A DNA stretch of 54,854 nt, taken from Amphimedon queenslandica. Lineage: Eukaryota > Porifera > Demospongiae > Haplosclerida > Niphatidae. The notes beneath the pieces are model-generated. The model saw only the letters and a list, made by a program, of their open reading frames with translations. It was not told where the DNA came from and did no database searches. Of the stretch, positions 35,096 through 46,009 are shown in pieces (positions within the stretch are counted from its first letter, which is position 1; each line of letters begins with the position of its first letter). The stretch lies in assembly GCF_000090795.2 (NCBI RefSeq), contig NW_003546247.1:37358-92211 (forward strand). Direction: 5' to 3'. The position numbers were made by a program, and so were the translations under genes.

Positions 35096-37474
35096 CGTCT
35101 ATAAACTTGAAGTGATGAAACTACATTCAATCATTCAATAATCATTTATCACAATCACTGATGATTAAATATACAACTCATACTCAAACCTTTCTTCATG
35201 TCATTAAAAAGAAATGAACACAAGTTGCTATTGATTAGTGTAAAGGTAATCATTCATGACATCCTAAATACTGATAGCAGTTGCTGTAGTAGTAACAGTC
35301 CTTGCTATAGTACATGTGCCTTGTGTTCTCAAGTCTGTTGTAGCTACAACCCATTCCAGATGACATCTATCATCCGACAGTTCGAGTGTGTGACCCAGCA
35401 GGTAAAATGTTCGAGTTGTCGCATTGTTTGCAATTAAAACAAGAGACCATAAACATGTAACTCTGACTTTGTACCAAAACTTTTTACATTACTTGATAAC
35501 GTCAAGGTATAATGTTACTATCTAAACAATGAAACTATGATAACAATTGATTTATATACATTCACGGTCGATCATCTAAATGGCACATAACACTGCCAAC
35601 TAGACCAATTTTGCCTGCAATGTCACGTATAATGTAATACAACACATGTTGCTACTACATTTATAGTCATGTCCATATTCATGTCATCTATTCACTTTAG
35701 AAGGAACCTCACAGTATACATATTCTTATGCTGAGCAGAAAGTTTAAACTTATTTGAATTTTTTGACTTTTAAGTTGCTTGAAATTTGATGTCCTAGACT
35801 ATTGTACTGCTAATCTGTTAATGAAGCTTTAAAAAACTTATTTTAAAAGTTATGTTAATTTCAAAACAGCAGAAAAAAGTAGACAAACTTTTTTTGATAC
35901 AGGAACATGTCTGTGGTTCAGTTTACACAGCAATGCAAAACGAAGCATTTCAAAACAATACACTTTGAAAATTGTTTCTCTTTCCATTGAGTTATACTAA
36001 GATTCTATAATCCTTTCCTTGTAAACTGAATCATAAACAGGCACAAAATTTATACATAATTGAATTATTTTTCATTGATGTGTGAAAGTAACCTCATTGT
36101 TTTAACTTGTGCAAAGTTTGTGTAAACTTGTTTTAATTTATATAAACAAGGGATGCATTTTTTTATAATTGAAACCACTAAGGCATGATGTATACAGAGT
36201 TTAAGACATTGTGTGTCTACATACTTGCAACAAATGTTTCTACCTACATATATTTTTAATACTTACTATATGATATTGTCTTAGTCACTACTTTTCACAA
36301 GTGAGACATCCCTTTCTGCCTTGCTTTACAGACTCTATCACTCCATTAGATTAGTCCTACCTGTAGCTACTTGCATCTGTTAACTATTTACATGTGTAAA
36401 TTATGTAAAAGATACACTATACAGCACAAGTAATAATAATGTCAGGATTGATTTCATTACGTAAATCATTGACCTTAGAGATTTTGAAGAATTCAACTTT
36501 GATATGACGAACAATCAAAGATAATATAGTGGAGTGAAGAAAGGGTTCGTGAAGATAATAAGTGACAAAAATCTTGCATGTCAGGCTGACAAATGAATTC
36601 TGTGCTTATGGGTGGGCCTATAATGCCATTAATGGTTGTATTCTCTCACTTTTACATAACACATTATATCAACCACTTCACTTTGCGTAGGAATGTCAAA
36701 GGAGAAAATGACGTTTCTATGACGTGTCGAAGAAGTCATGAATGGACAATAATGTGACAAATATTACAATGTGACTAATCTTTGCTTATAATTATTAAAA
36801 ACAAAATTATACAGAGTATAAGAAGTTTTGTAACTCTTGAGGTCATTGATGTATGAAAATCTTTTTAAAAAAAGCTCTAAAATAAAAATTTTTGCCAGAG
36901 AATTAAAATTTATGTACTATTATGGTTGTCACTGAGTATTATAATAAGTGAGTGTCATCTCTCTCCATTAAGTGATACTGAAAAGTTTATTTGAGAGATC
37001 ATAGTACTATTATATATATATTACCATAACCTATATACAATAAATCAGTTTCACTGACCTGGCACTACCCCTACTAGGTAGTCATGGTGGTGGAGTCGTG
37101 TCATTTCTTTTACAATAAAAGCACTTGCATTTGCAGCTTCCTTTTGTGTATTAAGAGCTTCATTAGCTTCAAAGCATTTTCTATCTAAATTGAAAGTGAG
37201 CAAGTGAGACTTTGTGGCAATAAAAGGTATAACATTACTGTGTATCCTTTTTTGATGATGTCAGACTACATTGTCAGCATAATAACAAAGACTGTGTCAA
37301 ACTGCTCAAACCACAATCAAAATTTGATGGCGAAATCAGGAAGTAAATCTAAAGCTTACAGTGCAACACGTGCTTTTAATTTTTTAATTAACCCTATCGT
37401 ATTTTAGGGGTTTCTTGATGCAGTCATGCATATAAACAAGAGTAGATAACAATTAGACGAGAGTTTCCTAATTG
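35096..37474. other. Unassigned region
   Basis: About 2.4 kb of AT-rich sequence. Open frames at 35198-35437 and 37204-37407 are not recognised. A single copy of the array module lies at about 35916-36095 (listed separately). An acceptor-like TTTCTTGATGCAG ends at 37424. No RNA genes found. Confidence 0.35.
35916..36095 (-). repeat. Dispersed single copy of the second satellite module
   Basis: Contains GGTTCAGTTTACACAGCAATG, CAAAACAATACACTTTGAAAA, TTTCCATTGAGTTATACTAA and TCCTTGTAAACTGAATC, then a second stretch ending TGTGTGAAAGTAACC. This matches the inverted-orientation module of 13490-15530. It shows the module exists outside the array, as expected of a transposable element. Confidence 0.55.
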
Positions 37475-37648
37475 CCTATACCCCCTGCTTCATCATGGTG
37501 TCAACTGAAAAGTCACATTCAGGATATTTCCATATTTTCATTGAGTTTGAGTAGTTATTGCTAGTTACTTTTGAATAACTAAAAAATACTGAAAATAACC
37601 GGAATGTGACTCTTCAATTTTACGCCGTGATGAAGCTGGGGGTATAGG
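37475..37648. mobile_element. Foldback MITE, about 174 bp
   Basis: The left arm CCTATACCCCCTGCTTCATCA continues to AAAAGTCACATTC; the right arm is GAATGTGACTCTTC through TGATGAAGCTGGGGGTATAGG. The inverted match covers about 55 bp per side and may extend a few bases outward (GTTTCCTAATT against AATATGAGAAAC). The loop is about 60 bp, and there is no ORF. Target duplication not clear. Confidence 0.75.
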
Positions 37649-37995
37649 AAATATGAGAAACCTTGGGTCAAATGTTCTACCTCATTCTATAGTAAGAGCA
37701 TCAAAAGCTATAGGTGTGGTACAGAATGTCTCAGCAGCTTTTGAATCTTGAAGAGAAATGATAAAGTCATCAAATAAACATGGGACTCCGTCAGTGGAAA
37801 AAGATATTGGTAGAGTAGTGTGCCTGTTGAGGGAAATTAATGTTTTTGATAAAAAGGAGAAAAGATGTCATGGATCGCTCACATTTCGACAAAAACTACT
37901 GACATGACTTGATAGGAAAGAGCTGAAATCTCGACTGACGGAGAAAGCATTAAATACTACAGGTACTATATCATAACAATAACAATTATTATCAA
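37649..37995 (+). other. Unassigned; possible exon remnant
   Basis: A forward frame from about 37680 reads SHSIVRASKAIGVVQNVSAA; after one stop it continues for about 60 codons (GTPSVEKDIGRVVCLLREIN and so on) to about 37965. It looks protein-like but I do not recognise the family. It overlaps nothing else firmly called. Confidence 0.3.
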
Positions 37996-37999
37996 TTTC

Positions 38000-38640
38000 A
38001 ACATTCATTGTATATAATTTGACATGAACTGCAGTTACATAATACCTTACATGTATCACAACATTTACATTTATCAGTAACATGGGTTTCATCAACTTCA
38101 AAAAACAAAAAATTTCTAAATAAAAACTTTTTTCTACATTCCATCTCTGTACAGCAGTAAGCTACAACTGATTTGTCAACATGTCTTTTTTTCCTTTAAA
38201 ATAAAGTTTTGCCTCAGCTGGTTGTAACTCATCATGGCCAGCTGTCCCTGTTTCCTGTGCATATTGCTCTAATGATGATGAGGTTCCCCAGTATATTATT
38301 CTTCTTATGTTTGGGCAGTCTATACCCATTCCAAATGCTGTTGTTGCAATAACTACTCTTAAATTGGACTGTGGTTGCACGAATATTTCAATAAGAGATT
38401 CCTTACATTGAGGTCAACAGGCTCTGGTATACATGTCCACTAAGCGGTTCTTCTGAACATTTATGGCACCAGTTGGAAAAGTAAAGTGTTCCATCATTTT
38501 AATTTGAAGGGAAATGTACAGCAGAGCAGAATCTTCCAATCGCCTAAAAAACACCACGGTTTTTTTAGTGTTATACAAATATGTCATTTGTTCATCAACT
38601 AACAAAGTTCCTTTAACTTGATGAATGGTTTGACAGAATA
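38000..38640 (-). pseudogene. RecQ-like helicase fragment
   Basis: Reverse-strand translation gives the second RecA-like lobe of a RecQ helicase. KKTVVFFRRLEDSA lies at about 38540-38580 and LVDMYTRAC at about 38410-38440. After an in-frame TGA come NLRVVIATTAFGMGIDCPNI (about 38305-38365) and RRIIYWGTSSSLEQYAQETG (about 38245-38300). Where motif VI normally reads GRAGRDG, this copy has GTAGHDE, losing both arginines. A frameshift near 38160 precedes ECRKKFLFRNF and CKCCDTCKVLCNC, the zinc-binding part. Walker A and the first lobe are absent. It is a truncated, inactive copy. Confidence 0.82.
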
Positions 38641-38724
38641 ATAAATATTATCACAACAAGGGCTTAGTCCTATCACCACAGGTGACATCAGTGATACTCT
38701 TTTTACATGACTGTTGTCTGTAGG

Positions 38725-39638
38725 TTGGTGTAAGCATATGGGTTGATGGTCATGAACATATATTTAATGGAACATTGGTCGTGGTTCTGGGTGATAATCT
38801 TGCTAGCCAATATTTAGGAGGATATAAAGCGCTAAATGCAGCATTCCGTAAGTGTCGTCACTGTTTGGCAACTGCTGAAGACATGGCTGTGAATGTAAGC
38901 ATTATTATTGTTGTCATTATCTTGCCTCAAACTCAAAATCAATTAGATAAGACCTGCCTTATGGCGCAAAATTATGGGGGTTGTAAATTTTATAATTTTT
39001 AAAGATTCACAAAAATTACTTCTGCAGAATCAAGTTATTAGGGCACAAGATAGTATGCTATATCCCAACAGAGTTTGACAGCAACCGCTTGAAATTTGAT
39101 AAATGTATATATATGTCACTGATGACGTCTATATTGATATTCATAGAAGCATGGCCGACATTTTACAGCTGCGTAGTTGGCCTGTATTGCACTCTTATAA
39201 AGGTATTGTTTGATCTGATAAGCAGTACAATAGCTGCTGGAGTCAACTAGTCTTTATACAGGCAATCATTATCAGAAAATTTTGCTCTGTTAGCTTTTAA
39301 AAAGAACTATCAGTTTGGGCGCTCGACCACATGTTCTTATGTAGACTATGATGTAGGTAAATTGTCATAAAACGTCATTTTGGTATGCCATTGGGTTTAT
39401 AGGGAAAACCCGGTTCTCAGTGTTCCCTAGGGCTGAGAAACCCAAGCCTTGTGATGCTGTGATGGCATTGGGCAACTAAGAACCTGTGAAAGTCTCATCC
39501 TTATCCCACTTTTCTATAAAAAGTTTTTTCAGTTTTTCTTGGGTTAAACTCAATTAGGATATAGTATAGTATAAATTTGCAAAAATTAAATGCGCAAAAT
39601 AAATTTTAATGTATTATCATTATTACTATCATTATCAC

Positions 39639-39672
<34 letters not shown>

Positions 39673-39898
39673 GTGATTTTCTTTATAAATAGTTTTATGC
39701 GGAGGAATTCATTCTTCTTACTTATTTGACACATTGCAACCACATTTGAATGTCTCATCTTTATCCCACTTTTCTATAAAAAGTTTTTTCAGTTTTTCTT
39801 GGGTTAAACTCAATTGGGATATAGTATAGTATAAATTTGCAAAACTTAAATGCGCAAAATATATTTTAATGTATTATCATTATTACTATCATTATCAC

Positions 39899-39935
<37 letters not shown>

Positions 39936-42051
39936 GTGATTTTCTTTATAAATAGTTTTATTCTGAAGAATTCATTCCTCGTACTTATGAGACACATTGC
40001 AACCACATTTCATTCCTCCATGGCCCTATGTATGAATACAACTCAACAACTTACGGTCTTCGTTGTGACTCGGTACTTAATAAATCTATGTATTTCCATG
40101 TGACAAATGGATTAGTTCCAGACATAATGCACGATGTCCTAGAGGGGTGTCTTGCTTATGAGATAAAGGAGTTTATTAAATATGCACATTCAAATCAGTA
40201 CTTTCAGCTTAATGAGCTCAATGAAATGATTTGATCATTTCCATATGGATTCACTGATGCCAAGAACAAGCCCAGTTCTTTTAATGATGGCTTATTGACT
40301 TCAAATGACGATGGACTACGACAAAGTGTTAAGTAAGAATTACATGTGTGTATTAAGGAAGCTTCCCAGTGATAGAACCATACCATATACTAGCTTCAAT
40401 ATTTTTCATCTAAAATTCCATTGCTTTAAGAGTAAAAATTAAATATTTGTCAAAATGAAATTTGTCATTGTGCATGAATAAATAACCATCTCTATCTGAA
40501 GAGGCAGTGGACCAGATGGTAAAGGCAATGTATCAGAATTTTTGCCAGGTCCAGTATCTTTAGTCTTCTGTGAGAACACTTACACTGTTATTTTCGTGTA
40601 TCTCTGCAAATGATTAGAAATTTTGTCGTCTGCATTTTTTGTCATTTGATGGGTAGAGTGAGCACTGATGAAAATGATGAAATATTGGGGATATATGGTA
40701 AATTTTACGGGATATCTGACAATTTAAAGCAAATAATCACTTAGAAGTTCATGTAAAATAGACAAGACTTTAATCCTGTATATTGTGAGTTGAATCCATT
40801 CTTTACAAATTCTATCAATTATTTTGATTATTTTGGTTTTATTAGCCACACAAATATGTTGTCTAGCAAGGCTATTACCATTAATGGTTGGAGAAAAAGT
40901 AGAGGAAGCTGACAGTAATTGGAGAAATTTATTGTTACTCATAAGTATTGTCGACTACACTTTTGCACCTGTGATATCAACCACTATGATTGCTTATCTC
41001 AAAGAAATGATTCATGATCATCACAGCACATTACTTGAGGTCTATTCATCATGTCCAATCATCCTAAGATTGCGTTATCCACAATGGATGGCCAAGTGAG
41101 ACATACAGACTTGTATGTAGCAGTAAAATAGCAATTAACGACTATATAATTAATTATAATCATACTATAGATTTGGCCCATTGCTTCGTTTCTAGGTGAT
41201 GCGATTTGAAGGGAAGCACAACTTGTTTAAAGATGTAGCTCATCGTCTTATGTGTTATTGTAATATTGAAAAAAGTATGGCAGAGCAACATCAGCTCTAT
41301 TTATTGTTCATACAAATGTCTGGATATGATAAAAGAGCCACAGTTGGTACTAGTAAGTGAAATTTTACATACACAGTGGCTATTTGGCTAATAATTATTT
41401 TATAATTTTATTGCAGTCTCTCAAGTTCTGGTTAGTGACACTGCTTATAAATTTAAAATTCAATTGAAGTTTCCTACTTTAACTGACAGTTGTGCTATAG
41501 ATTTGTAAGTGCATTTGGATTAAAAAAATTAGCATGCATGTGAACAATTCAAACTCTAAAAATATGTGTGCATACCTTGTTATACTCCATGTAAAATTAT
41601 AGTGGAATATTTTAGTAGTCTCATTTTTGCTTTTTTTAAAATTTAGCATACAAAAGTGTACATTATATAGAGTAATAAGTTGCTAATAGAAAGAGCAATT
41701 GACACACAAAATTAATTTGTAACACCTAAAAATTTTGCCAATCTATTTACATGCTTCTACAATAAGTTATAGCTTTTAGTATTATCATATTTTTATAAAA
41801 ATTTGTTTTACTAATAATTTAGGCTATCATGGGTATCAGTGAATGGCATCACCTACAAGCCTAAACAAATAGTCATCTTAAAAGTTGATGTGGTTCTGCA
41901 ATTTGGTTGCATTGTTCAAATCTATGTTCGAGATCTTGTTAATTATTACTTAATTTATGAAGTTCTGACAACAGTGTTTCAATTCACATTTTCTTTCATA
42001 TCAAGTTCTGAAAGAAACACATTACAGCCATACAATTTGCAAAATTTTTGA
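38725..42051 (+). pseudogene. Multi-exon transposase-like gene (PD-MHDVLEG family) with two stops
   Basis: Exons by splice signals and family-like sequence: about 38725-38894 (VVVLGDNLASQYLGGYKALN, CRHC; donor GTAAGC); 39956-40332 (NGLVPDIMHDVLEGCLAYEI); about 40850-41096 (CCLARLLPLMVGEKVEEADS); about 41170-41355 (FEGKHNLFKDVAHRL; donor GTAAGT); 41418-41505 (SQVLVSDTAY; TTGCAG acceptor, GTAAGT donor); and 41822-42051 (LSWVSVNGITYKPKQIVIL). I know this domain order from repeated, uncharacterised transposase-like proteins of invertebrates. No catalytic assignment is made. Stops: TGA at 40232-40234 and TAG near 41215 (expected Trp). Splice sites look well kept, so decay is recent or the stops mark the only damage. 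Confidence 0.65.
39488..40010 (+). repeat. 260-bp tandem duplication with (TTA)n microsatellite
   Basis: The segment starting GTCTCATCCTTATCCCAC is present at about 39492 and again at about 39752, about 94% alike by eye. Each unit holds TTTTTTCAGTTTTTCTTGGG, a TTA microsatellite (39640-39672 and 39900-39935), a splice-acceptor-like TTTATAAATAG, and the first about 50 bases of an exon of the transposase-like gene (CATTGCAACCACATTT at each end). The second unit has one or more extra TTA. Confidence 0.9.
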
Positions 42052-44109
42052 TATTGCCGATCACAACTGTCCATCTTGTTATACAATACCTTTTTGCAAT
42101 AATTATTTTATACCTTTGAAGTAATATTTAGTATTATTTAGTTGATACAGTGTAATGAATTTATCACACACCTATAATTGAAAGAATGTGTGTCTGAGAC
42201 ACTGTACACCTTGCACACCTTAGTTGTGACATATAGGAAGTGTGTCAGAGACACTATACTTCTTACAGTGACTATAATGTAATGCTCACAATACCATGTA
42301 GACTGCTGTTACATATACAGCAACATGCTATGAGTGACAACAGCAAGTATAGCTGGAAACAACAAATCAATGCATAGGCTTTTGGCATCCTGTGCCCAGT
42401 GACTGATCCATTTTTAAAAAAACTTGAAGCTGGCATTAGAATGCAATGAACAGACACCTTAAAAGCACTTAATTACAACATTTTAAAATTGTTTATTGTA
42501 ATAGTAACAGTAATATGCTCTACTGCAATAATATGGAAGGAACATTATGAAATAAACAGTTAAAAGCTAGCTGCAACTTCTAGAGCAACCATAAATACTA
42601 TGGATTATATAAATATTTAGTAGAACTAATTCTGGTAATGAATAATGATTATATACATTTAAGCCTCCTAGATACAAACCAGTACTCCATCCACTTCAAC
42701 CATGATCCACAGAGCTGCCTTTCTTTGACGTGACTTGATGTTTCAGCCTCATTAATAGCATGATTTTTGGCAAATAAATTAAACTGTTGAAAGTTTTTTA
42801 AATAAAATCATTAATAATGTAACTACTTGCATTTTACATTTGTTATTCCCAAAGAGCCTTGCCTATGTTAGTGATGGCAGCTGCAAACATTGTTTACATG
42901 TATATGTATGATTCAAGGCTTGATTTTGATGAATCCTCACAATTTTAAAAATCATATTTGAAGTCCCACAGTCATTGATCATGTTATCTACAGTATTATT
43001 TGTTATATTTTTTTAAAGATGCTTCCAATGTTACTATAAATTTATAACAATTATGCCCTTTCCAATTAAAAGAATCTATTGCTCATTTTTTGTGTTCCTC
43101 AACAATTTTGTACATCTTTGTCTCTATTTCTCCCCCTCATATGCACATGTATACCATATGCCTTTCTTTTTCCGTCTCTAGTTTTACCAATCATGGTAGC
43201 ACAAGTAAGCAACTGTGTTCATTAGAGAAGCATATCTTGAGGTTTCATCAAATGCACTTGCTGCAATATGTGGTAAATAATACATTTAGGTACATGCATT
43301 TACTGTGTCTTTTTGATAGATAAAAGAAGACACAAAAATGTCCAATTTGTACTAGTAAGTGTAACATCAACATCGCTGTATAGTTAAAATTACCGTCCCT
43401 CTCTCTCAGTGAACTACTCTTATTTTTGTAAACAAGAAGCAGTAAGACCATGTTCCATGTACAACTATTCATTTTCGTATTTATTAGGATGCGTCAAGAC
43501 AATTATTGAAATGCGAAATCAATTATAATGGCATGTAATGTAGTAGTAATAGCCTTGGACAAATTCCAGGAAATACTAGGACAACTGGCCAATTAACAAA
43601 AATGAATCAGGTGGGAGGAGCTGGAGCAGCTTCCATGTGTGAATGTGCCAGATATTCAAGAGCCAGAAAGCTATATGTTGCAAAGCCTCATTTAATCTAT
43701 TTCCTGTATGGAGACAAATTTTGTGGATAATTAATTCTTATTTGTTGACTGCCATGAAATTTGTTATATCATTTAATGGCTTTGAAAATTATTAAAGTCT
43801 ATTCAATATTTCTCAACAATAAACACTGCAAATATTTGTACTAGTACTCAAAACAAATTTTTGGTTCAGCAATAATTGTAAAATAGCTCACAGATTAAAT
43901 TGTGCTCTACTGACTCACACTCGTAAACAACTTGTAATTGTAACAATCATTAAATTTTAAAAATCATTAAAATGCAATAATCTATAGCATAATTAATCTC
44001 AATTTCAATAGTATAGTTTCTGAAGAAGTTCAATCTTTTCGTAGTAAGGCAAGTCAAGTTTATGAAGGGGTTGCATGTTTTCGCATTAAGGGTGCAGTCT
44101 CACTTATAT
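42052..44109. other. Unassigned region
   Basis: About 2 kb, AT-rich. 42180-42260 contains two related short pieces (GTGTGTCTGAGACACTGTAC and GTGTGTCAGAGACACTATAC). An open frame at 43090-43323 is not recognised. No gene, RNA or mobile-element end is supported. Confidence 0.35.
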
Positions 44110-44942
44110 AAATAAAAAAATTTCTATAAATAAGAAAAAGTAGGGTTGTTAAAAAATAAAAGAAACAAGGGGGTTGAGTTCAATCATAATAATAATTATT
44201 AATTCAATTAATAATAATAAAAGTTAATTAATAAAAATTAATTATTCTAAAAAATAATACATAAATTTCAACCCTACTTTGCAGAATATGCTAATATTCA
44301 GACTACAATATAAATTAATGAATTTAAATTATTTATGCCTCTGTACTTAGTGATTGCCTTAATACATTGCTATGAGTACGATGTAAATTAAGTATTCTGA
44401 TAAATAAAAATCAGAATTTTTACCTAGCATTGATTGAATAAATTACTGTCATCACAAGTGAAAATTCTAAACTACGGATGATTAGTTTGCTATTGCATTC
44501 TTTAATTTTTGTGATGCATTATCATAAAAATTAATAAAATTAAAATATTAATGTATACTTGTTAGTTTGATTTTAAAAGTAAAAGCATGGATGCATGTCT
44601 TTAGTATATATTCATTTTTAAAATTTTGATCTGATTATGTTACATTGTTAGGAATTGTCAGTAGGGCCAACTCGCACACTTGCGTAGGCTGGAACTAAGC
44701 AGTTGGGTTGTCATTCTTTCATTAAACTTTGTCATGTTAAAGGAATCAGTAATCCTTCATTAAATGCTGCAAAGTAGGGTTGAAATTTATGTATTATTTT
44801 TTAGAATAATTATTTTTTATTAATTAACTTTTATTATTATTAATTGAATTAATAATTATTATTATGATTGAACTCAACCCCCTTGTTTCTTTTATTTTTT
44901 AAAAACCCTACTTTTTCTTATTTATAGAAATTTTTTTATTTA
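44110..44942. mobile_element. Long-inverted-repeat element, copy B
   Basis: The left arm 44110-44284 (AAATAAAAAAATTTCTATAA through CCCTACTTTGCAG) and right arm 44767-44942 are reverse complements with few differences. The interior of about 480 bp includes TTATGCCTCTGTACTTAGTG and CACTTGCGTAGGCTGG. Same family as 26640-27343. In both places the element lies just upstream of the proline-rich gene. No ORF. Target duplication unclear. Confidence 0.88.
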
Positions 44943-45421
44943 CTTGTTTCCATACTTTTTATTCAATTTGTTAATTATTGTTATATTTATATCAGTATTA
45001 TCTTTATTGATATTAATTAACTAGGTTTAAAAATCCATTACAGAATATTTAATAAAACTTCTGCAAGATATTAATTTTTGGCTACTTGTGCATTTACAAA
45101 ATAAACATACCACATCTAGAAACTTGAAAATTTGAAATAATAATGAAATTCATAGCTAATAACTAATTATTTATGTGACGTAATATCCTGTTTTGGTTAA
45201 TAATCTTTAATAACCATGCCTGATTTCCCGCTCAACTGCACTTTGTCAAGTTTGTCACTGAGCAGTACAGTCCTTACTTTAAAGTTTCGACATTAGTCAA
45301 TTTGCAATCAGGCATCAGACTACTTTTCAATATTTGTTATTCGTACTTTGCAAGCAAAAAGTCAGTTTATCCAACCTCTAGCTTATACACTATATATACT
45401 TGTATGTATCTTTTTCATAGT
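44943..45421. other. Upstream region of the proline-rich gene B
   Basis: 480 bp between the inverted-repeat element and the start codon; AT-rich. The frame is open upstream of the chosen start from 45302. Weak similarity to the copy A upstream region is visible (AATTCATAGCTAATAACTAA against a matching reverse-strand stretch near 26550). No defined promoter motif claimed. Confidence 0.35.
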
Positions 45422-46009
45422 ATGAGTAGGTCACCAAGCCCAGATCCGGATAGGAGAGAGGAAGATCCCATTCTGCCTCCTGGAGGAGATCCGGCAATCC
45501 CTCCTGGAGGAGCTCCAGCAATCCCTCCTGGAGGAGCTCCGGCAATCCCTCCTGGAGGGGCTCCAGCAATCCCCCCTGGAGGAGCTCCGGCAATCCCTCC
45601 TGGAGGGGCTCCGGCAATCCCTCCTGGAGGGGCTCCGCCAGTCCCTCTTGGAGGTGCACCCGTAGTCCCTCCTGGAGCGGCTCTGGGAGTCCCTCTTGGA
45701 GGTGCACCCGTTGTCCCTCCTGGAGGGGCTTCAGCAGTCCGTCCTGCAGGGGCACCTGTAGTCCCTCCAGCAGGGGCTCCAGCAGTCCCTCCTGCCCCAG
45801 CACTGCCTTTGCTGCACCAGCAAAGGCAGCTCATTATTGCCCAATTGAGGGCTGTCAATAGACAAATTGTAAGTCTTTACTATGATGTACTAAATTATAT
45901 TCCATAATAGTATCTCAATCTACCAAGAAGACCTGGCAGGGGCAGGGGTAGGGGAAGGAGGCCAAGACCCCAAGTTGGAACAAAAAATTATAACTTTTAT
46001 GTATCATAA
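45422..46009 (+). CDS. Proline-rich/RG-rich accessory protein, copy B (two exons)
   Basis: Exon 1 (45422-45868, 149 codons) starts MSRSPSPDPDRREED, then about 15 copies of a PPGGAPAI/PPGGAPVV 8-residue repeat, then LHQQRQLIIAQLRAVNRQI. A 42-bp intron (45869-45910) has a GTAAGT donor, a TACTAAA branch-like site and an AATAG acceptor, in phase 0. Exon 2 (45911-46009) gives YLNLPRRPGRGRGRGRRPRP and ends with a TAA, for 181 residues. AATAAA signals follow at 46040 and 46060. An in-frame ATG exists at 45302, but MSRS was chosen because similarity and composition change there. The gene is antisense to Helitron B. The C-terminal helix motif and RG tail are shared with copy A although the proline region differs. 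Function unknown. Confidence 0.75.

Noticed and set aside
39640..39935. TTA microsatellites as functional sites
   Set aside because: Simple repeats duplicated as part of the 260-bp tandem duplication; no sign of function.
42180..42260. Paired GTGTGTC-GAGACACT segments as a mobile-element terminus
   Set aside because: Short direct repeats about 60 bp apart without a partner inverted end or target duplication.
45390..45858. Long reverse-strand open frames opposite the proline-rich gene (and forward ones at 26017-26241)
   Set aside because: GC-rich repeats free of stops on both strands. The strand with the conserved C-terminal motif, intron and RG exon is the forward one at 45.4 kb and the reverse one at 26 kb.
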